Of a stretch of 64,000 bases of DNA, positions 44,280 to 56,287 are shown one piece after another (position 1 is the first letter of the stretch; the number at the start of each line of letters is the position of its first letter). A program made the position numbers and the translations under genes. The notes below the pieces were generated by a model. It ran no database searches. It was given only the letters and a program-made list of their open reading frames with translations, and was not told where the DNA came from. Origin of the DNA: Linum tenue. Lineage: Eukaryota; Streptophyta; Magnoliopsida; Malpighiales; Linaceae. The DNA lies in assembly GCA_946122785.1 (NCBI GenBank), contig CAMGYJ010000008.1, forward strand, positions 53,392,963-53,456,962, read 5' to 3'.

Positions 44280-45040
44280 AAAAATTTAAAGAAAAATTAA
44301 AATCATAATTCAACTTCAATTTGTGCAATTGACCAAAAACAGAGACGTGGTCAACCTGACCTATTATTAGGTCGACCTTAAAGACAATTTGTAACTACCA
44401 GAACATCATAGGTCGACCTTTGCTCTTCCTAGGTCAACCTATCCAGCAGGAAAATACCAATTTACCAACAAAAACAATGTAATATTACCACGAAAAATGG
44501 ATAGGTTGACCAGACACATTGATCGGCCGGCCTTTTAATCACAACATAGTCTTACAAACAAAGCCAAAGTCGACATTTAGGATGAACAACCAAAACAAAC
44601 AGAAATGGCGACCTTGAAAAACATTAGGTCGACCTATTGGGTTTGATCTTCCTTACATTGCAAATACAGAAGTCCGAGTGTTGTGCCCGAAATTCAATTT
44701 CGAGCAATTGTCAAACAAAGGTCGACCTGATTGAGATAAGGGTCGACCGAATGTTATTCTGCACGCAACAAAACATCAAATTAAACAGTGAAAATTACGC
44801 ATTAGGCAAGATGACGGCGATAGCTACATTAGATCGATATCACCTTCGACGTGGTCGACCTCTTAAACACGTACAACAGCAACCACAAAGGATCTTCTTC
44901 ATAAAAGCTCTAACCATAATAAATAAATAAAAACCTAATTCAGAGTTTCGGTGGCGGTGAAGGTGACATATATTCGTATTTATAGATATTTAGGACGAGA
45001 ATGGGTCGAATTAAGTGGTAGATAAGTTAGGGTTACCTTT
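44280..45040 (-). promoter_or_regulatory. GGTCGACC-rich leader of KI-MULE copy B
   Basis: Collinear with copy A 17300-17990 in reverse: ggtcgacc variants near 44370, 44410, 44630, 44720, 44745 and 44855, and the leader phrase aggtaaccctaactt near its right end. It stops at the chromovirus LTR, so the outermost roughly 190 bp present in copy A are missing. Confidence 0.5.
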
Positions 45041-47658
45041 TGAAACAACCCGTTCTTTTTGGACAAATCAAACCAAAATTTTAAAACAAAAACAGGTTAC
45101 TCCGGAGCAACCCAAACCACGTTTTAAGTCAAACCAAAAATCAACCAACGACCATAACCAAAGATCTCAACGAAAAAGCCCTAAACAGTTGGGCAAATCT
45201 CAATCCAAACACTTGAAATGAAAACCTGAGTTTCCCAGTATACTCATGGACAAGAAATAAAGACAAATATGATAAAAAGGGTCCTATCTCAATACCGTGA
45301 TCTTTCCGACATCTTCAAGCTTGACGCGGCTGACCTCCTTGATTAATCTCCTGGTACTGGTTATGCCCTCTTCCCCTTTCCACACCTGGTGAGTGAGAAG
45401 GCGTCAGTCTCGTCATTACTTTCTAAGGTCTTTGCCTAAGCAAACCCTACTAACACATTATTAGAAACTAACTTCCTCTTACATGAAAGTCGTTCTCGCT
45501 TTCATCCTTAATATTTTAGTCCCTGATAGCTTATAGAAGTTCTGTACTTCTATCTTAATTTATATACTTATTATTAGGGTTCACCGCGTTACGTATCGCC
45601 GTCCGGTGTCCCTATCCTCAAGGCAATGGTACTGCGTTACGTATCGCTGTCCAGTCCATGCCCGATCAACTACTGCATTACGTATCGCCGTCCAGTAGTG
45701 ACCCGACCATCTACCGCGTCCAGTAGTGGCCCAACCGCCCGGGGGTTCAACTTACCAACAACCATACATCACATACATAGCACAACGCGTGCCTCCACCT
45801 TAAGTAGGCGGTGGGATGCCTCACACACATAATCGCTCAAAGTCAAAAATTAACTAACATAACTTGAAAATAACGACATAAACTAAAAGACCTCGACGGA
45901 GATTTTACCCCCTTTACACTCACCTCTCAAGTGCCGATACTTTACTTCCTTCGACGTGGGGTCCCTTAATTTTATCGCCTCCTTGATCCTATGAATTGAG
46001 ATTAAATTCCCTTAGTCGCTATTCCGCAAAATTTACCGTTCTCCTCGCTTAGTCCCATAATTCTTTAAAAAAAAAAGCCTTAACTCATCCTAACTAATTA
46101 AATAATCTTTGCATAAATCTCATAAAAATTCTCGTGCACTTTCCAAAAATCCCTGACCCCTCAAACTAAAAATTCTGACTTCTAATAACTTAAAACATAA
46201 ACCAAAATCATTAACTATAATTTATACCTTAATTACCCCTCCTTCTTATTTAATAAATAATTCTTAAACCTATGCTACCAATGTCTAAATTTCTGGTTCT
46301 TTATTCCCCTACACAAATTCAATATTCTAATCTTGCACAAAATTAACAAAGTCATATAATATATATACATACAATAATTAAATTAATTAAAACGAATATC
46401 ACGTAAAATTTTGTAATTATGAAATCAACTCGAAAAATCACCCAACAATTCCTGGACAAACATAACATCCTATGTCTTTGAATAAAATTATCAAAACCAG
46501 CAAAAACATTCGCATAATATTTTATTTAACTAAAATAGTCTTCCCATAATTTTTATAATTAGAATAACAGCTCCAAAAATCCTTGAATTAATATCCAAAC
46601 ACCCTATTGATTTTTTCTTATTTATAAAATTATCCTACAATGAAAATACTCATTGTACGGAAACAAAAATAATAATAATCTAGAGAAAACCCCATTTTCG
46701 ATCGAATATAAAGAGTTTAAAACTCCGTGCACTAAGCTGCTCGTACTGGAAATATGGGGAACTAACATGGACATTTTCTCACAGACTGAAATGAAATTAC
46801 CCTATGGGTCCTTATACTTTTCGATTCATGGACAGTAATGGTACCTGAACTATCCGATTCACGTCTCAAACTTTAGAGGCTCGTATCTTCCTCGTCCGAC
46901 GTCGAAATTCGATTCCGTCAAAACCAGGGTGTTCCTGAGGTAGCCCTCTATAAGATGGTACCAAGGTTTTGAGGCTTTATTGAGGTCGAGTACGCCGGGG
47001 TTGCCGTTGGAGCTACGATCATTACAAGGTTCGCCGGGTTAGTCGAGTCCTAAAACGAGCCTAAGGATCGATGAGACGGAGAAACTTACCCCTTAATGTC
47101 AAGAGAAGATGCTGTCGTTGAGCGTCTCTGTGACGAACCACTCTGCCTTCCTGTCGCCGGCGTTCCGCGAGGAAGAAGGTCGCGATGCCGCCAGCTGCTC
47201 CCTCTGCGGTGGTTCGCTCTCGATGATTAGGGAAGTCGAGCTTCGGTCCTGGAAAGAGGAGGTAGATGTTGATGACGAGGAGTGGACTAGCGCTGCTCTC
47301 GATTACGTGGGGAATAAAAAGAAATGAAGAATGATGGTAACGGAACGACGATTTGGTGAGAGGTGGGGAATAAATGGCGAACTGGTAACGTAACGAAATG
47401 AAGAATGATGGGTTTTTATTATATGTTTTTTTTCCTTGATCCATAAACGTGAGTAGTTGATGATGATTATTATAATAACAAAAATGTGTTGTTGTTGATG
47501 GAGGGAAATGAGCGGGTGATGGTGTTTATGATGATGATAATAATAATAAAAGTTATTATCATTATTATTATTATATCTAATCTATGGTTGAACCCTTTGT
47601 ACGTAACCGTCAATTGAATCGTACGGTCGAATCTAGTCCTAAATGTTGGGGTGTAACA
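45041..47658 (-). repeat. Chromovirus 3' LTR (2618 bp)
   Basis: On the minus strand begins TGTTACACCCCAACA and ends GGGTTGTTTCA. Includes short direct repeats of gcgttacgtatcgccgtcc near 45587, 45643 and 45684 (roughly 40- to 57-bp spacing). Open frames inside (for example 47061-47444) are not genes. Confidence 0.82.
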
Positions 47659-47670
47659 TTTCCTCCACCC
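47659..47670 (-). other. Polypurine tract of the chromovirus
   Basis: Minus-strand GGGTGGAGGAAA immediately before the LTR, the priming site for plus-strand synthesis. Confidence 0.75.
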
Positions 47671-47920
47671 TTACAAAAATTTCGTCCCCGAAATTTGAAC
47701 TATAGCATAATTACTTATACGATGTAACGTTGTATATGAAGGAATTGCTCTAGCTGGGATATACCATTTCCCTCCCACTTCAGAAATTTCGATCTCGAAA
47801 TTGTAGTCTAAACGTAGTGTTAGCTATAATGGAACATGACTGAACTACTGGATCTATTATTGAAATATCAAGAAACGAGGGCCAAACGTGAAAGTACAAA
47901 GGCATCCACCAACTGCTGTT

Positions 47921-50105
47921 CTAAGCATCGTTAAACAACTCTGGATACCTCTCTCTCATGCTACTCTCTGTCTCCCATGTTGCAGCCTCGCTGCCCTGGT
48001 TCCTCCATATAACCTTCACCATGACAATCTTCTTCCTCCTCAACTCCTTTACCTGCCTATTCACGAACTGGGCTGGGACCTCCTCATATGTCAAATCGTC
48101 CTCCAACTGGATGTCTTCATGCCTGATCACGTGCTCAGGGTTGGATCGATACGCCCTTAGCATGCTGACATGAAAAACATCGTGGATCCTCGACAGGCTA
48201 GGGGGTAAGGCTAATCGATAAGCCAAAGGTCGTACACGTTCCAGCACCTCGTATGGTCCAATGTACCTAGGGCTGAGCTTCCCCTTTTTTCCAAACAGCA
48301 TCACTCCTTTCCAAGGGGATACCCTAAGAAAAACTCTATCTCCCATCTGATGTTGGCGAGGAACTCCAGGCCTCTCGAGGTTACTCTTCTGTCGGTCTTG
48401 AGCCGTCTTCAAATTCTTACGAATTAATTCAATCTTCTCCATGACCTTTTGCATCATCTCGGGGCCCTCTAATTGCCTCACTCCTTCAGCATCCCAATAC
48501 AACGGAGTACGACACTTCCTCCCATAAAGAACCTCATATGGAGCTCCTTGTATCGAACAGTGATACTGGTTATTATAAGCGAACTCTAGCAGAGGTAAAT
48601 GTTCATCCCAAGCTCCCTCCATGGTCATAACACAAGCCCTCAAAAGATCCTCCAGTATCTGTATCGTCCGCTCGGATTGCCCATCGGTTTGAGAATGGTA
48701 TGCAGTAGAGAAATGCACCTTTGTACCCATAGCCTTCTGCAGACTAACCCAGAATCATGACGTGAAGCTCGGATCACTATCAGAAACAATACTAAGTGGC
48801 ACCCCATGCAGTCTTACAATCTCCCTCACATACAACCTCGCCAATTCCTCCATTCCGGGCTTGAACCTGATGGGTATAAAACGGGCCACCTTCGAGAAGC
48901 GATCAACAATCACACAAACACCTTCATTCCCCCTCGGGGTCCTCGGAAAACCATATACAAAGTGCATAGTGACCTTCTCCCATGTCCATTGCGGAATCTC
49001 CAATGGTAAATGTTCGATGATTGGGGCTTGATGCTCAGCTTTAATCATCTGGCACTCCAAGCATTGGTAAACGTGAGCCGCGACCCCCTTCTTCATACCG
49101 GGCCACCAATAATGCTCCTTGAGGGTGCGATACATCTTGGTTGCTCCGGGATGCATCGCATAGGGAGCAGAATGAGCCTCATCCAGTATATCCTCCCTCA
49201 ACTTGTCAACATCAGGTACGCAAAGCCTTCCTCGAAACATCAATACTCCATCCACCAGCTCAAACTTCGTGTTCTTTCCCTCCAGTACCTGCTTCCGGTA
49301 CTTTTCAAACTCCACATCACCACCTTGCTTCTCTTTGATCCACTCCTGTAGCATGGGACGAATCCTTAGAGTTGCTAACAACTTTGTTGCCTCCTCCAGC
49401 TCCAATTCCACGTTCATGGCCCTCAAAGACACCAACTCGGGTAGAGGACTCTCCTTCTTCCGGCTTAGAGCATCGGCCACCACATTAGCCTTCCCGGGGT
49501 GATACTTAATAGTGCAGTCATAGTCAGTGAGAAGCTCCATCCACCTCCTCTGCCTCATATTTAGCTCCCTCTGGTCGGTCAAGTGCTGGAGGCTCTTATG
49601 ATCAGTGAAGATGGTGAAAATCTCTCCGTAGAGATAACGCCTCCATAACTTCAAAGCAAAAACCACCGCTGCCAACTCCAATTCATGAGTGGGGTAGTTC
49701 ACCTCATGAGGTCGTAGCTGTCTCGAAGCATAGGCGATCACCTCCTTATTCTGCATTAGTACACAACCCAAGCCTTGATAGGAAGCATCACTATAGATTG
49801 AATACTCCCCACTGGTGATTGGTAGTGCTAACACCGGTGCAGAGATTAGCTTTTCCTTCAGCAACTCGAACGCCGCTTGACACTTCTCGTCCCAAACGAA
49901 TGCCTTCCCTTTTTGTAAAAGCTATGTCATGGGTCTTGCAATACTGGAGAAACCTTCCACGAACCGTCGATAATAACCAGCGAATCCCAAGAAACTCCGC
50001 ACTTCTGGGACGTTCTTGGGTGGCGCCCAATTAGTCACATCTTCTATCTTCTTGGGATCCACCTCAACTCCTCGCCCTGAAACGACATGCCCCAAGAGTC
50101 GCTGG
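47921..50105 (-). pseudogene. Chromovirus pol: RT end, RNase H, integrase, chromodomain
   Basis: Minus strand order: [15 protein letters not shown] and [16 protein letters not shown] (RT thumb/connection, from about 50100); [18 protein letters not shown] (RNase H, 49800-49864); zinc H-C part with [19 protein letters not shown] and [14 protein letters not shown]; integrase with [14 protein letters not shown] and [11 protein letters not shown]; then TAYHSQTDGQSERTIQIL; and a C-terminal chromodomain (LTYEEVPAQFVNRQV ... WRNQGSEAATWETE). Stops: TAG at 49922-49924 after SSIARPMT, and TGA just upstream of 48731, in FTS*FWVSL. Catalytic residues of RT are not included in the fragment, so it is inactive. 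Confidence 0.9.
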
Positions 50106-50536
50106 CAAGAGTTGTATAGCAGAACACGATTGCCCACCTGAAACTCCTTCGAGCCTTTGAGTCGAGCGTCGTGGAGACGCTTGGTTTGCTCCTTATACAG
50201 TCTGATGTTCTCATAGACGTGGTGACGCCACTCTTCTAACTCCACCAGCTGCATTTTACGTTCGGTACCTGCAAGACCCATATCAAGGTTTAGCAGCTTA
50301 AGGGCCCAGAAGGCCTTGTGCTCTAACTCAACGCACATATGACGAGCCTTTCCATAGATAAGCCGATAGGGAGAAGTCCCAATCGGTTTCTTGTAGGTCG
50401 TCTGTTATGCCGACAGAGCATCATCAAGCTTGGGGGACGAATCTTTATTGGATTGATCCAATGTCTTTACTGTGATCCATTTTAGCTCTCGGTTCGTCAG
50501 CTCTGCTTGACCATTTGTTTGGGGATGGTAAGCCAC
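50106..50536 (-). pseudogene. Athila-type integrase C-terminal fragment
   Basis: Minus strand: AYHPQTNGQAELTNRELK (about 50470-50530), [54 protein letters not shown] and [14 protein letters not shown]. These are hallmarks of the integrase tail of the Athila/Tat group, different from the chromovirus integrase to its left. The frame continues without a break into chromovirus RT ([11 protein letters not shown]), giving a chimeric open frame at 49922-50338. One stop lies near 50405. Confidence 0.8.
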
Positions 50537-51112
50537 CAACACTTCTTCTTCTTCTCTTCTCCTTATTTCAATTTCTCTCTCTATTCTGTCTCTAGAATTA
50601 GAAATCTGCCAAAAGCCACCTTCAAAAGATGAAGGAGTTCCCTATTTATATAGCTCAGCAGACAAGGGCAAATTTTTAGGCTCTAGTTCAAAGATCGCGG
50701 TTGCGAACTCTATGCTTAGCTCGCAATCCCTTTTCACGGTCAAATCTCAACACAACTCGCGAACCGACAGGGGAAACTCTCTATTTCTCTTGGATGGTAT
50801 CTTCAAAAAGTTCACACCTAAAGTCTCAAGGTTTGCGGCCGCGATCTTCTCCTTAAGTTCGTCGTCTGCTTTCTCGGTTGTGATTTCCTTTTCTAGGCCA
50901 CGATCATCAGGCTTCCTGCACCTTTTTGCTACATGCGTGTCCTTTTTCGTACCTAATTCGCAGATATTGTCTAAAACACCTTAAAATCACATCATAATCT
51001 AATAGGAATGCAATAGGGATGCAAGTGATGATATTCACATGATTTTGCACATGAATTTGCGCGAAATAGACCTAAACATGAAGGTTAAATAACACCAATT
51101 TAAGTGTTATCA
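50537..51112 (-). repeat. Partial Athila-like LTR
   Basis: On the minus strand it starts TGATAACACTTAAATTGG, close in style to TGATAACTCG of the Athila LTR at 57221, and contains TATATAAATA (plus-strand 50643-50652). The right part has gttgcgaac/gcggtt phrases. It ends where integrase sequence begins at about 50536, so it is joined to the integrase fragment by deletion of all intervening sequence. Confidence 0.55.
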
Positions 51113-53150
51113 TGGATCATGAGTACTTATAGGGTCAATAATATCATGATAGAATCCTAACCTCATCAACATGCAAGAATATCATGCAATCAAACCTAAG
51201 CATCAACCACTAACAATGCATTAGAGCCTCAGAATATTAGGGTGAAACTTTTGATAAACATTTATGCTTTGAATGCTTTCTACCATCAAATTGATATATC
51301 TTTAAGCAATTTTCCTTATTCAAACGCACACATTTTTTTTAATCATTTTTTAAATTTCTACATCAATTTTTTCTCCTTTTCTTGGTTTTTTTTATTGTGT
51401 GGAGGGCTCTCTACTTGGTAGATCATTAGACTCCTCTTATTGACTGAGTGAACACACGTAGAATGAGTTATTCTGGACACCCATATTATTATCAAAAGTG
51501 AATTCAAGTGTGCTTTAGCAACCCTAGAATTGCTATTATACAATTAATACGCTTTTGGTAGCGGTTTGTGCAGTTTTAGGTGAAAGCAGACTAGTGGACC
51601 ACTTGGTAGTAGTAGAAGACGTTGAGATCCACTTGCTAGAGTCGGGATTTGAAGAGAGGACAAATTAAAGAAACGACGCCTAAAATGGCACTTCAACCGC
51701 CGTTTTATTAAGCTAAACTACTTCATCGGAAAGTCACCTTAAAGAGTATCTTGATTTGCAGGCCACGTATTTGGATCCTTCTGATTGGCTAGATAATGCT
51801 GGAGCTACGAAATTACCTCATGAGAAAGCCTAATAAAAGTCCTATAAATATCCCTCTAGAGATAGAAAATGAGAGGAAGAATCGAGAGGTCAAGGAAGGA
51901 TCGTTACTCTGGCAATAGAGTGACCCTCCTGACTTAGAGTCAGACCAACCCCTGTGGGAGAATTAGCACTAGAAACAGAAGCTTGGGCCCTATGTTCTCT
52001 GTTTGTGGCGCCTATTTGTGTTGGCTTCTAGGGTCTTCTTTTCATTCGATGAACACCTAGGAACCCGTAACCATGGTTGTCAAGTTCCTTAGTTGTGTAG
52101 CTATGTGAACCCTATGAGTTCTAACAATGTAAAACTCAATGTTTGGTTTAATACGATTGTTCTTATTCATATGTGTTAAATCTTGATTTCCTATATTTCC
52201 TTTTTTTATTCGAATAAGGGCTTAGTCGACCATGCACTACATCGAGGTGCAAGTATCGAAATCCAAATCCTTTAGGATTGTGACTAGAATTGGCGGTCTA
52301 TGTGATCAAACTTCATTCAATGGCATGACACCTCAAGGGAGAAATCTGAAGGGTTCATGCCCCCCATTAGTTGGATGATTTCTTCGACACAAGGTGGGAT
52401 ATGAAAAATATAAGAAACTGGCAGTTCGTATGCCACCGATCACTAATGGAAGCATGGTTAGCAAACTTAGGGAGAGCTTGCCTATGCAATGCCTTCTTTC
52501 TCTGAACTCTCACTCGTCCATTAGCATATATTTACTTTTCTGCACTGCCTTACTCTTTTACTCTTACATTCTGCAAAACTAAAGGCACCTCAACGTCCTA
52601 AATCACTTTCTTCTTCAATAGAACTGTACCTCACTTCCGAAGTAAAGGTTCTACGAGAGACCCTAAGGAAATACGATCTTGGCCTTAGGGTAAGGTAAAT
52701 TTGGCTATGTTCTACAACAGACCATTGAGCAACAGCTAGAAGCTCATATACGCCAACTCGTGTGGAGGGTCAATGAATTTAAGAGGTGTTCGAAGCTCTA
52801 TATGTACCTTGAAGAACATCTCATCAAGTTGCCTATCAATGCAACGAGTGGAAATTTTACTTGCACTAGAGAGGAACTATCATCTTCTTGTAGGAATTTC
52901 CCATTAAATCTAAACTAATAACTCTTCCAAAACCTGATTTTGTGCGATGAAAAGAGGCTTCACACGTTGGACTTATCCCACACTTTATCTCAAAATAGGA
53001 TGGCAATTTTCGAATGAAACAATGTGTTGATATGTAGATTTTTTCATTTTTCTAGAAGATATAGTTCACCCTTTAAACAATTTTAAAATTGAGAGAATCT
53101 TTTGCATAATTAGAAATATTTAGAAAACCCTAAAAAGATCAAAGTTGCGC
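51113..53150. other. Intergenic DNA with faint coding relics
   Basis: No confident gene. A segment at 52700-52910 reads in one plus-strand frame as TIEQQLEAHIRQLVWRVNEF followed by LYMYLEEHLIKLPI, which looks helical and may belong to a decayed transposon protein. Other open frames are short. Confidence 0.35.
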
Positions 53151-53154
53151 GACT

Positions 53155-54010
53155 TTGACAAAAAAATCTAAGTTTACACGAGCTCTAGAATTTTATAAGG
53201 TGTCATCAAAGCCTCGTTCAAATCGGAGGCAAGAAGAAGATCTAGCAACGGCGGAAGCGATAGAGCAAGGTAATCTGTTCTACACTTATTGTTTGGTTCA
53301 AGAGAACGTGTATTCTATGCTTGTGGATGGAGGGATCAAATAAAATTTGATCATCTGCAGAACAACAACAAAATTGGGGCTGCCAATGCATCTACATCCA
53401 CCTCCATACATCCTACAGTTTCCTAGTGAATTCTCCGGTGCAACAGAGTTCGAGTCTGAAGAAGTCGACGTTCAGCAAGAAGACGAGTCTAAGGATGCTA
53501 TTGCTTCTTACAAGATCTGTGTAGATCACAGAGTGGTTTCTCCAACACCGGAGCCAAAAAAAGAATATGTAGGTTTCTACGAGGTGGTCACGGTGGATAG
53601 GGAGTAGATGGTTTATCGCGATCCTTTTATGATGCTTTTTTTTGCAGGATTCCACAAGTTTTAAGGTCTGTCACTGCAAAACAAGGAACGATAACGACCG
53701 AGTTTGCAAAATGGTATCGAGGCTTTTGTGGAGAGGATCAGGGACATAACGTTCATCTTTATGTGAATGATTGTCTTTTCTATCAATGGAAGTACAGGAA
53801 GAAGAGACAAGAAGATGGTGAACCTTGCCAGAGGACTTTAGAGAATTTTGTATCGAAGCCAGGATGGAAAGCTTTGAGGGAAAAGCTTCTTCAACGGGGA
53901 GGGACTGATATGATTCTTGCCGCTGAAGAACCCTCGACCGGAGGCATTAAATTCCCCTGTCGTGGAATGATGAGATCGACCGGGGTTTGGAGCCAGAATA
54001 CCCCCCGATA
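53155..54010 (+). pseudogene. Retropepsin-like fragment and unknown ORF
   Basis: LFYTYCLVQENVYSMLVDGG (about 53272-53334), then after a TAA LICRTTTKLGLPMHLHPPPY, resembles the gypsy retropepsin pattern 'C.V....Y.M.VDGGS...I...T..KLGL....HP.PY'. The active site would be the D of VDGG. A second open frame (53763-54011, MNDCLFYQWKYRKKRQEDGE ... LENFVSKPGWKAL) is not recognised. At 54130-54150 ctatataaagggttgtaaac resembles an LTR core promoter, so remains of another LTR may overlap the end. Confidence 0.4.
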
Positions 54011-54295
54011 ACGTGGATCAAATACTCGACCGAGTTTTTGGAACGGTTTTCGGGTCTGTCTGAGTTTGGCCTTCCTTTTCGGTTTTGCTTTTTGTTTCTT
54101 TTTTGGTTTTTGGTTATTTTATTTGCCCTGGGCTATATAAAGGGTTGTAAACACGGATTTTAGGGTTAGAGAATATTGTTGAATGAAAATTAATTCAGAG
54201 GAGTTTTCCCCCATGAAGCATGAGTGCTTATGATTTATTGTTTAGCTATTGGTGGATTCCATAGTTAGGGCAAGATCCTTGTTTAAGTTTTTCTG

Positions 54296-55270
54296 TTGAA
54301 GATTCTAGAAGATTTTGGCAAGACTCTTATCAATCATGCGATCACACTCTATTGTGGCAAGGATCTGTCCCCACCTATCCCTTTATTTTTATGTTTGTTT
54401 GAAGATCGATTTGAGCCATCCAAGCTTGATTTGAAGCTGTGCGAATTTGACAAAAGAACCTATGCTTTCATGAGCTCAGGATCTTATCACCCAAGAAGCA
54501 ACAAGATCCAGGTAGCTTCACTACCCCCCTTTGCATTGGAACATTTCATATAGAGAAATCTTTCACAGATTTAGGAGCAAACATCAATGTCATGCCATAT
54601 AAGCTTTACAAGAAGTTAGACCTAGGAATATTGAAACCTACTAGGATAAGTATTACTTTGGCTGAGCGTTCTGTGATCAGTAGTAGAGGCATTGTGAAGG
54701 ACGTCCAAGTATGGGTGGCGCTTTCTATTATCCCACAGATTGCATTATCCATAATATTAGGAAAGATGCGGATATGCCCCTTAATGATCCTAAGATGCCC
54801 TTTCCTGCTACCGCCAAGGCTCTAATTGATGTTAATGAAGGCACATTAATCTTGAGAGATGGTGAAAAAATCAATTTTTTGATTGATCATAAAGTTAAAC
54901 ATGATGATGTCAAAGGGATAGAATCGAATGGTGTGTTTTTAATGGAGGTGACCCTTCCAAGGAAAACCCTGCTAGTGCTCCTTCTTCTGATGATGTGAAG
55001 CAGGGACCTAAAGCAGGAAGCGAAGGAAGGCATCGCGGGAGAAGATGAACCATGTTTTGACCCGAAAGAAGGAGAAGGGCAAGGCAAAGGTAAAGGTTAA
55101 AGAGGGCACCATTATGAGTTGGATATTGGAGGTGATGAGCCTTTCCCCAAGGGTGTGTCTGATCTACTCTTGGAGGCTTCATGCTCACAAGCATGATGAT
55201 CTAAACCGTCTAGCTAAGGACGTATAACAAGAGCTTTTTGGGAGGCAACCCAATATTGGTTCGTATTTCT
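54296..55270 (+). pseudogene. Athila-type gag-pol protease region, fragment
   Basis: Across shifting plus-strand frames: RSNKIQVASLPPFALEHFI, then ERSFTDLGANINVMPYKLYK (protease active-site block DLGA), KLDLGILKPTRISITLAERS, VISSRGIVKDVQVWV, and ALIDVNEGTLILRDGE. These parallel the protease at 60775-61110. At 55230-55260 ...gagctttttgggaggcaaccc matches the conserved sequence downstream of Athila integrase and mirrors 61550-61575. RT, RNase H and most of integrase are missing, as in the larger element to the right, so it derives from a related deleted element. Confidence 0.65.
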
Positions 55271-56285
55271 TTTCCATATTTTTATTTTTTTATTTGAATG
55301 TTTGAGTCGAGTGGTGAGTTTGGTATGTTCATCGTACCACGTTTTATGTGTTTAAATGCTTGATTGAGTCTTGACTGAGTATGAGGCATGGTTGATTAGA
55401 TCGAGTCTTGAGAATTGTGGATTTGCCTTGTTTTGTACTTGTCACAGTTTTAGGTATATTATAACAGTCGTCAGACCTTGATAATGTGATGAAGACCGTG
55501 ACATTTGCTGGCATCTCCATGATTTGCAGATATCACGGATGAAGGGAATTGTCACGGGCAAGTGCCCCTGATGTCTACCCAACCATGATTTCTGTTTAAA
55601 ACTCACCATTTTTGGTCAGGATCATGTTCACTTCGTTATTGTCATGGTCTACTGAGCGTGACACTTGATCCACTTCCTAGTCCAATCCTAAAATCAAACA
55701 TATACGCAGACTCCCCAAGCCAAGGGGCACCTTCCCTTAGCTTTTGGTGGTGTTTGGTTTACTTTTCCTCGTCGCCAAAGTTGCTCCGGCGAGGCAAATT
55801 CCTCCGTCTAGATTTTTGGTCAATTTTTGAGTCCTACACCTTCTCTGCACCTTATCCAATAATCTTAATTGACTCTCAAGGTGTGATTTCATCTCTTACT
55901 TGATCAATTTTTTAGAATTGGATTTAGGCTTCTTAGGTGGGGAGAATTGGGATTTTCTCATGAATGATTGAAATTGAATGTGTGATTTGATGAATGATGA
56001 TGATTGGTTTGTTGTTAAAGAAGTAGATGGGATTATTTTGGTGGTCATCGAGGCATGGTCTAGGATTGCAATTTCAACCTCGATGATCTATGAAACACCT
56101 GGTCTCATACTTCGGTGTACCTTGTGGGTGTTTGAACATAGTTGTTGATAAACCAAGCCTGTGAAATGCCTATGAAGGCAAGTGACCAATGTGGAATCCT
56201 AAGTGTGGGGGAATTAACTTTCTCCCCAATGAGCATTATTAATAATTTTTCCCCATGTGTGGTGTGCTTTTTTTGGTGTTTTTGC
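55271..56285 (+). other. 3' noncoding region of the Athila-like fragment
   Basis: No gene. Contains taagtgtgggggaattaact (about 56200), a phrase typical of the 3' noncoding part of Athila/Tat elements. No LTR was found between here and 57221. Confidence 0.35.
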
Positions 56286-56287
56286 AG

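Larger units (their letters stand above)
36225..45040 (-). mobile_element. KI (Kaonashi)-type MULE, copy B, heavily interrupted
   Basis: Minus-strand relative of copy A (17109-23465). From right to left it shows the leader region (44280-45035), the acidic helical ORF (43540-44275), Ulp1 block (42735-43320), transposase (39850-40245 and 37327-38330) and a GGTCGACC-rich end (36225-37100). The right end stops at 45040 where a chromovirus LTR begins, so its TIR there is lost; I found no clear TIR at the left end either. Insertions inside it are a solo LTR (38336-39849), MITE sequence (40250-40778) and a CACTA end with captured exons (up to 42730). It retains the transposase C-terminal part that copy A lacks. 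Confidence 0.72.
45041..50105 (-). mobile_element. Ty3/gypsy chromovirus (Tekay/Del type), truncated
   Basis: 3' LTR 45041-47658, polypurine tract 47659-47670, and pol from the chromodomain back to the end of RT (47921-50105). The LTR start TGTTACACCCC, the LTR length of 2.6 kb and the C-terminal chromodomain fit the Tekay/Del chromoviruses. Protease, most of RT, gag, PBS and the 5' LTR are absent. At about 50100 the sequence switches to an Athila-type integrase tail. Its LTR truncates KI-MULE copy B on the left. Confidence 0.85.

Noticed and set aside
47061..47444. 127-codon minus-strand frame inside the chromovirus LTR
   Set aside because: Lies in LTR sequence, no known domain, and LTRs are normally noncoding.
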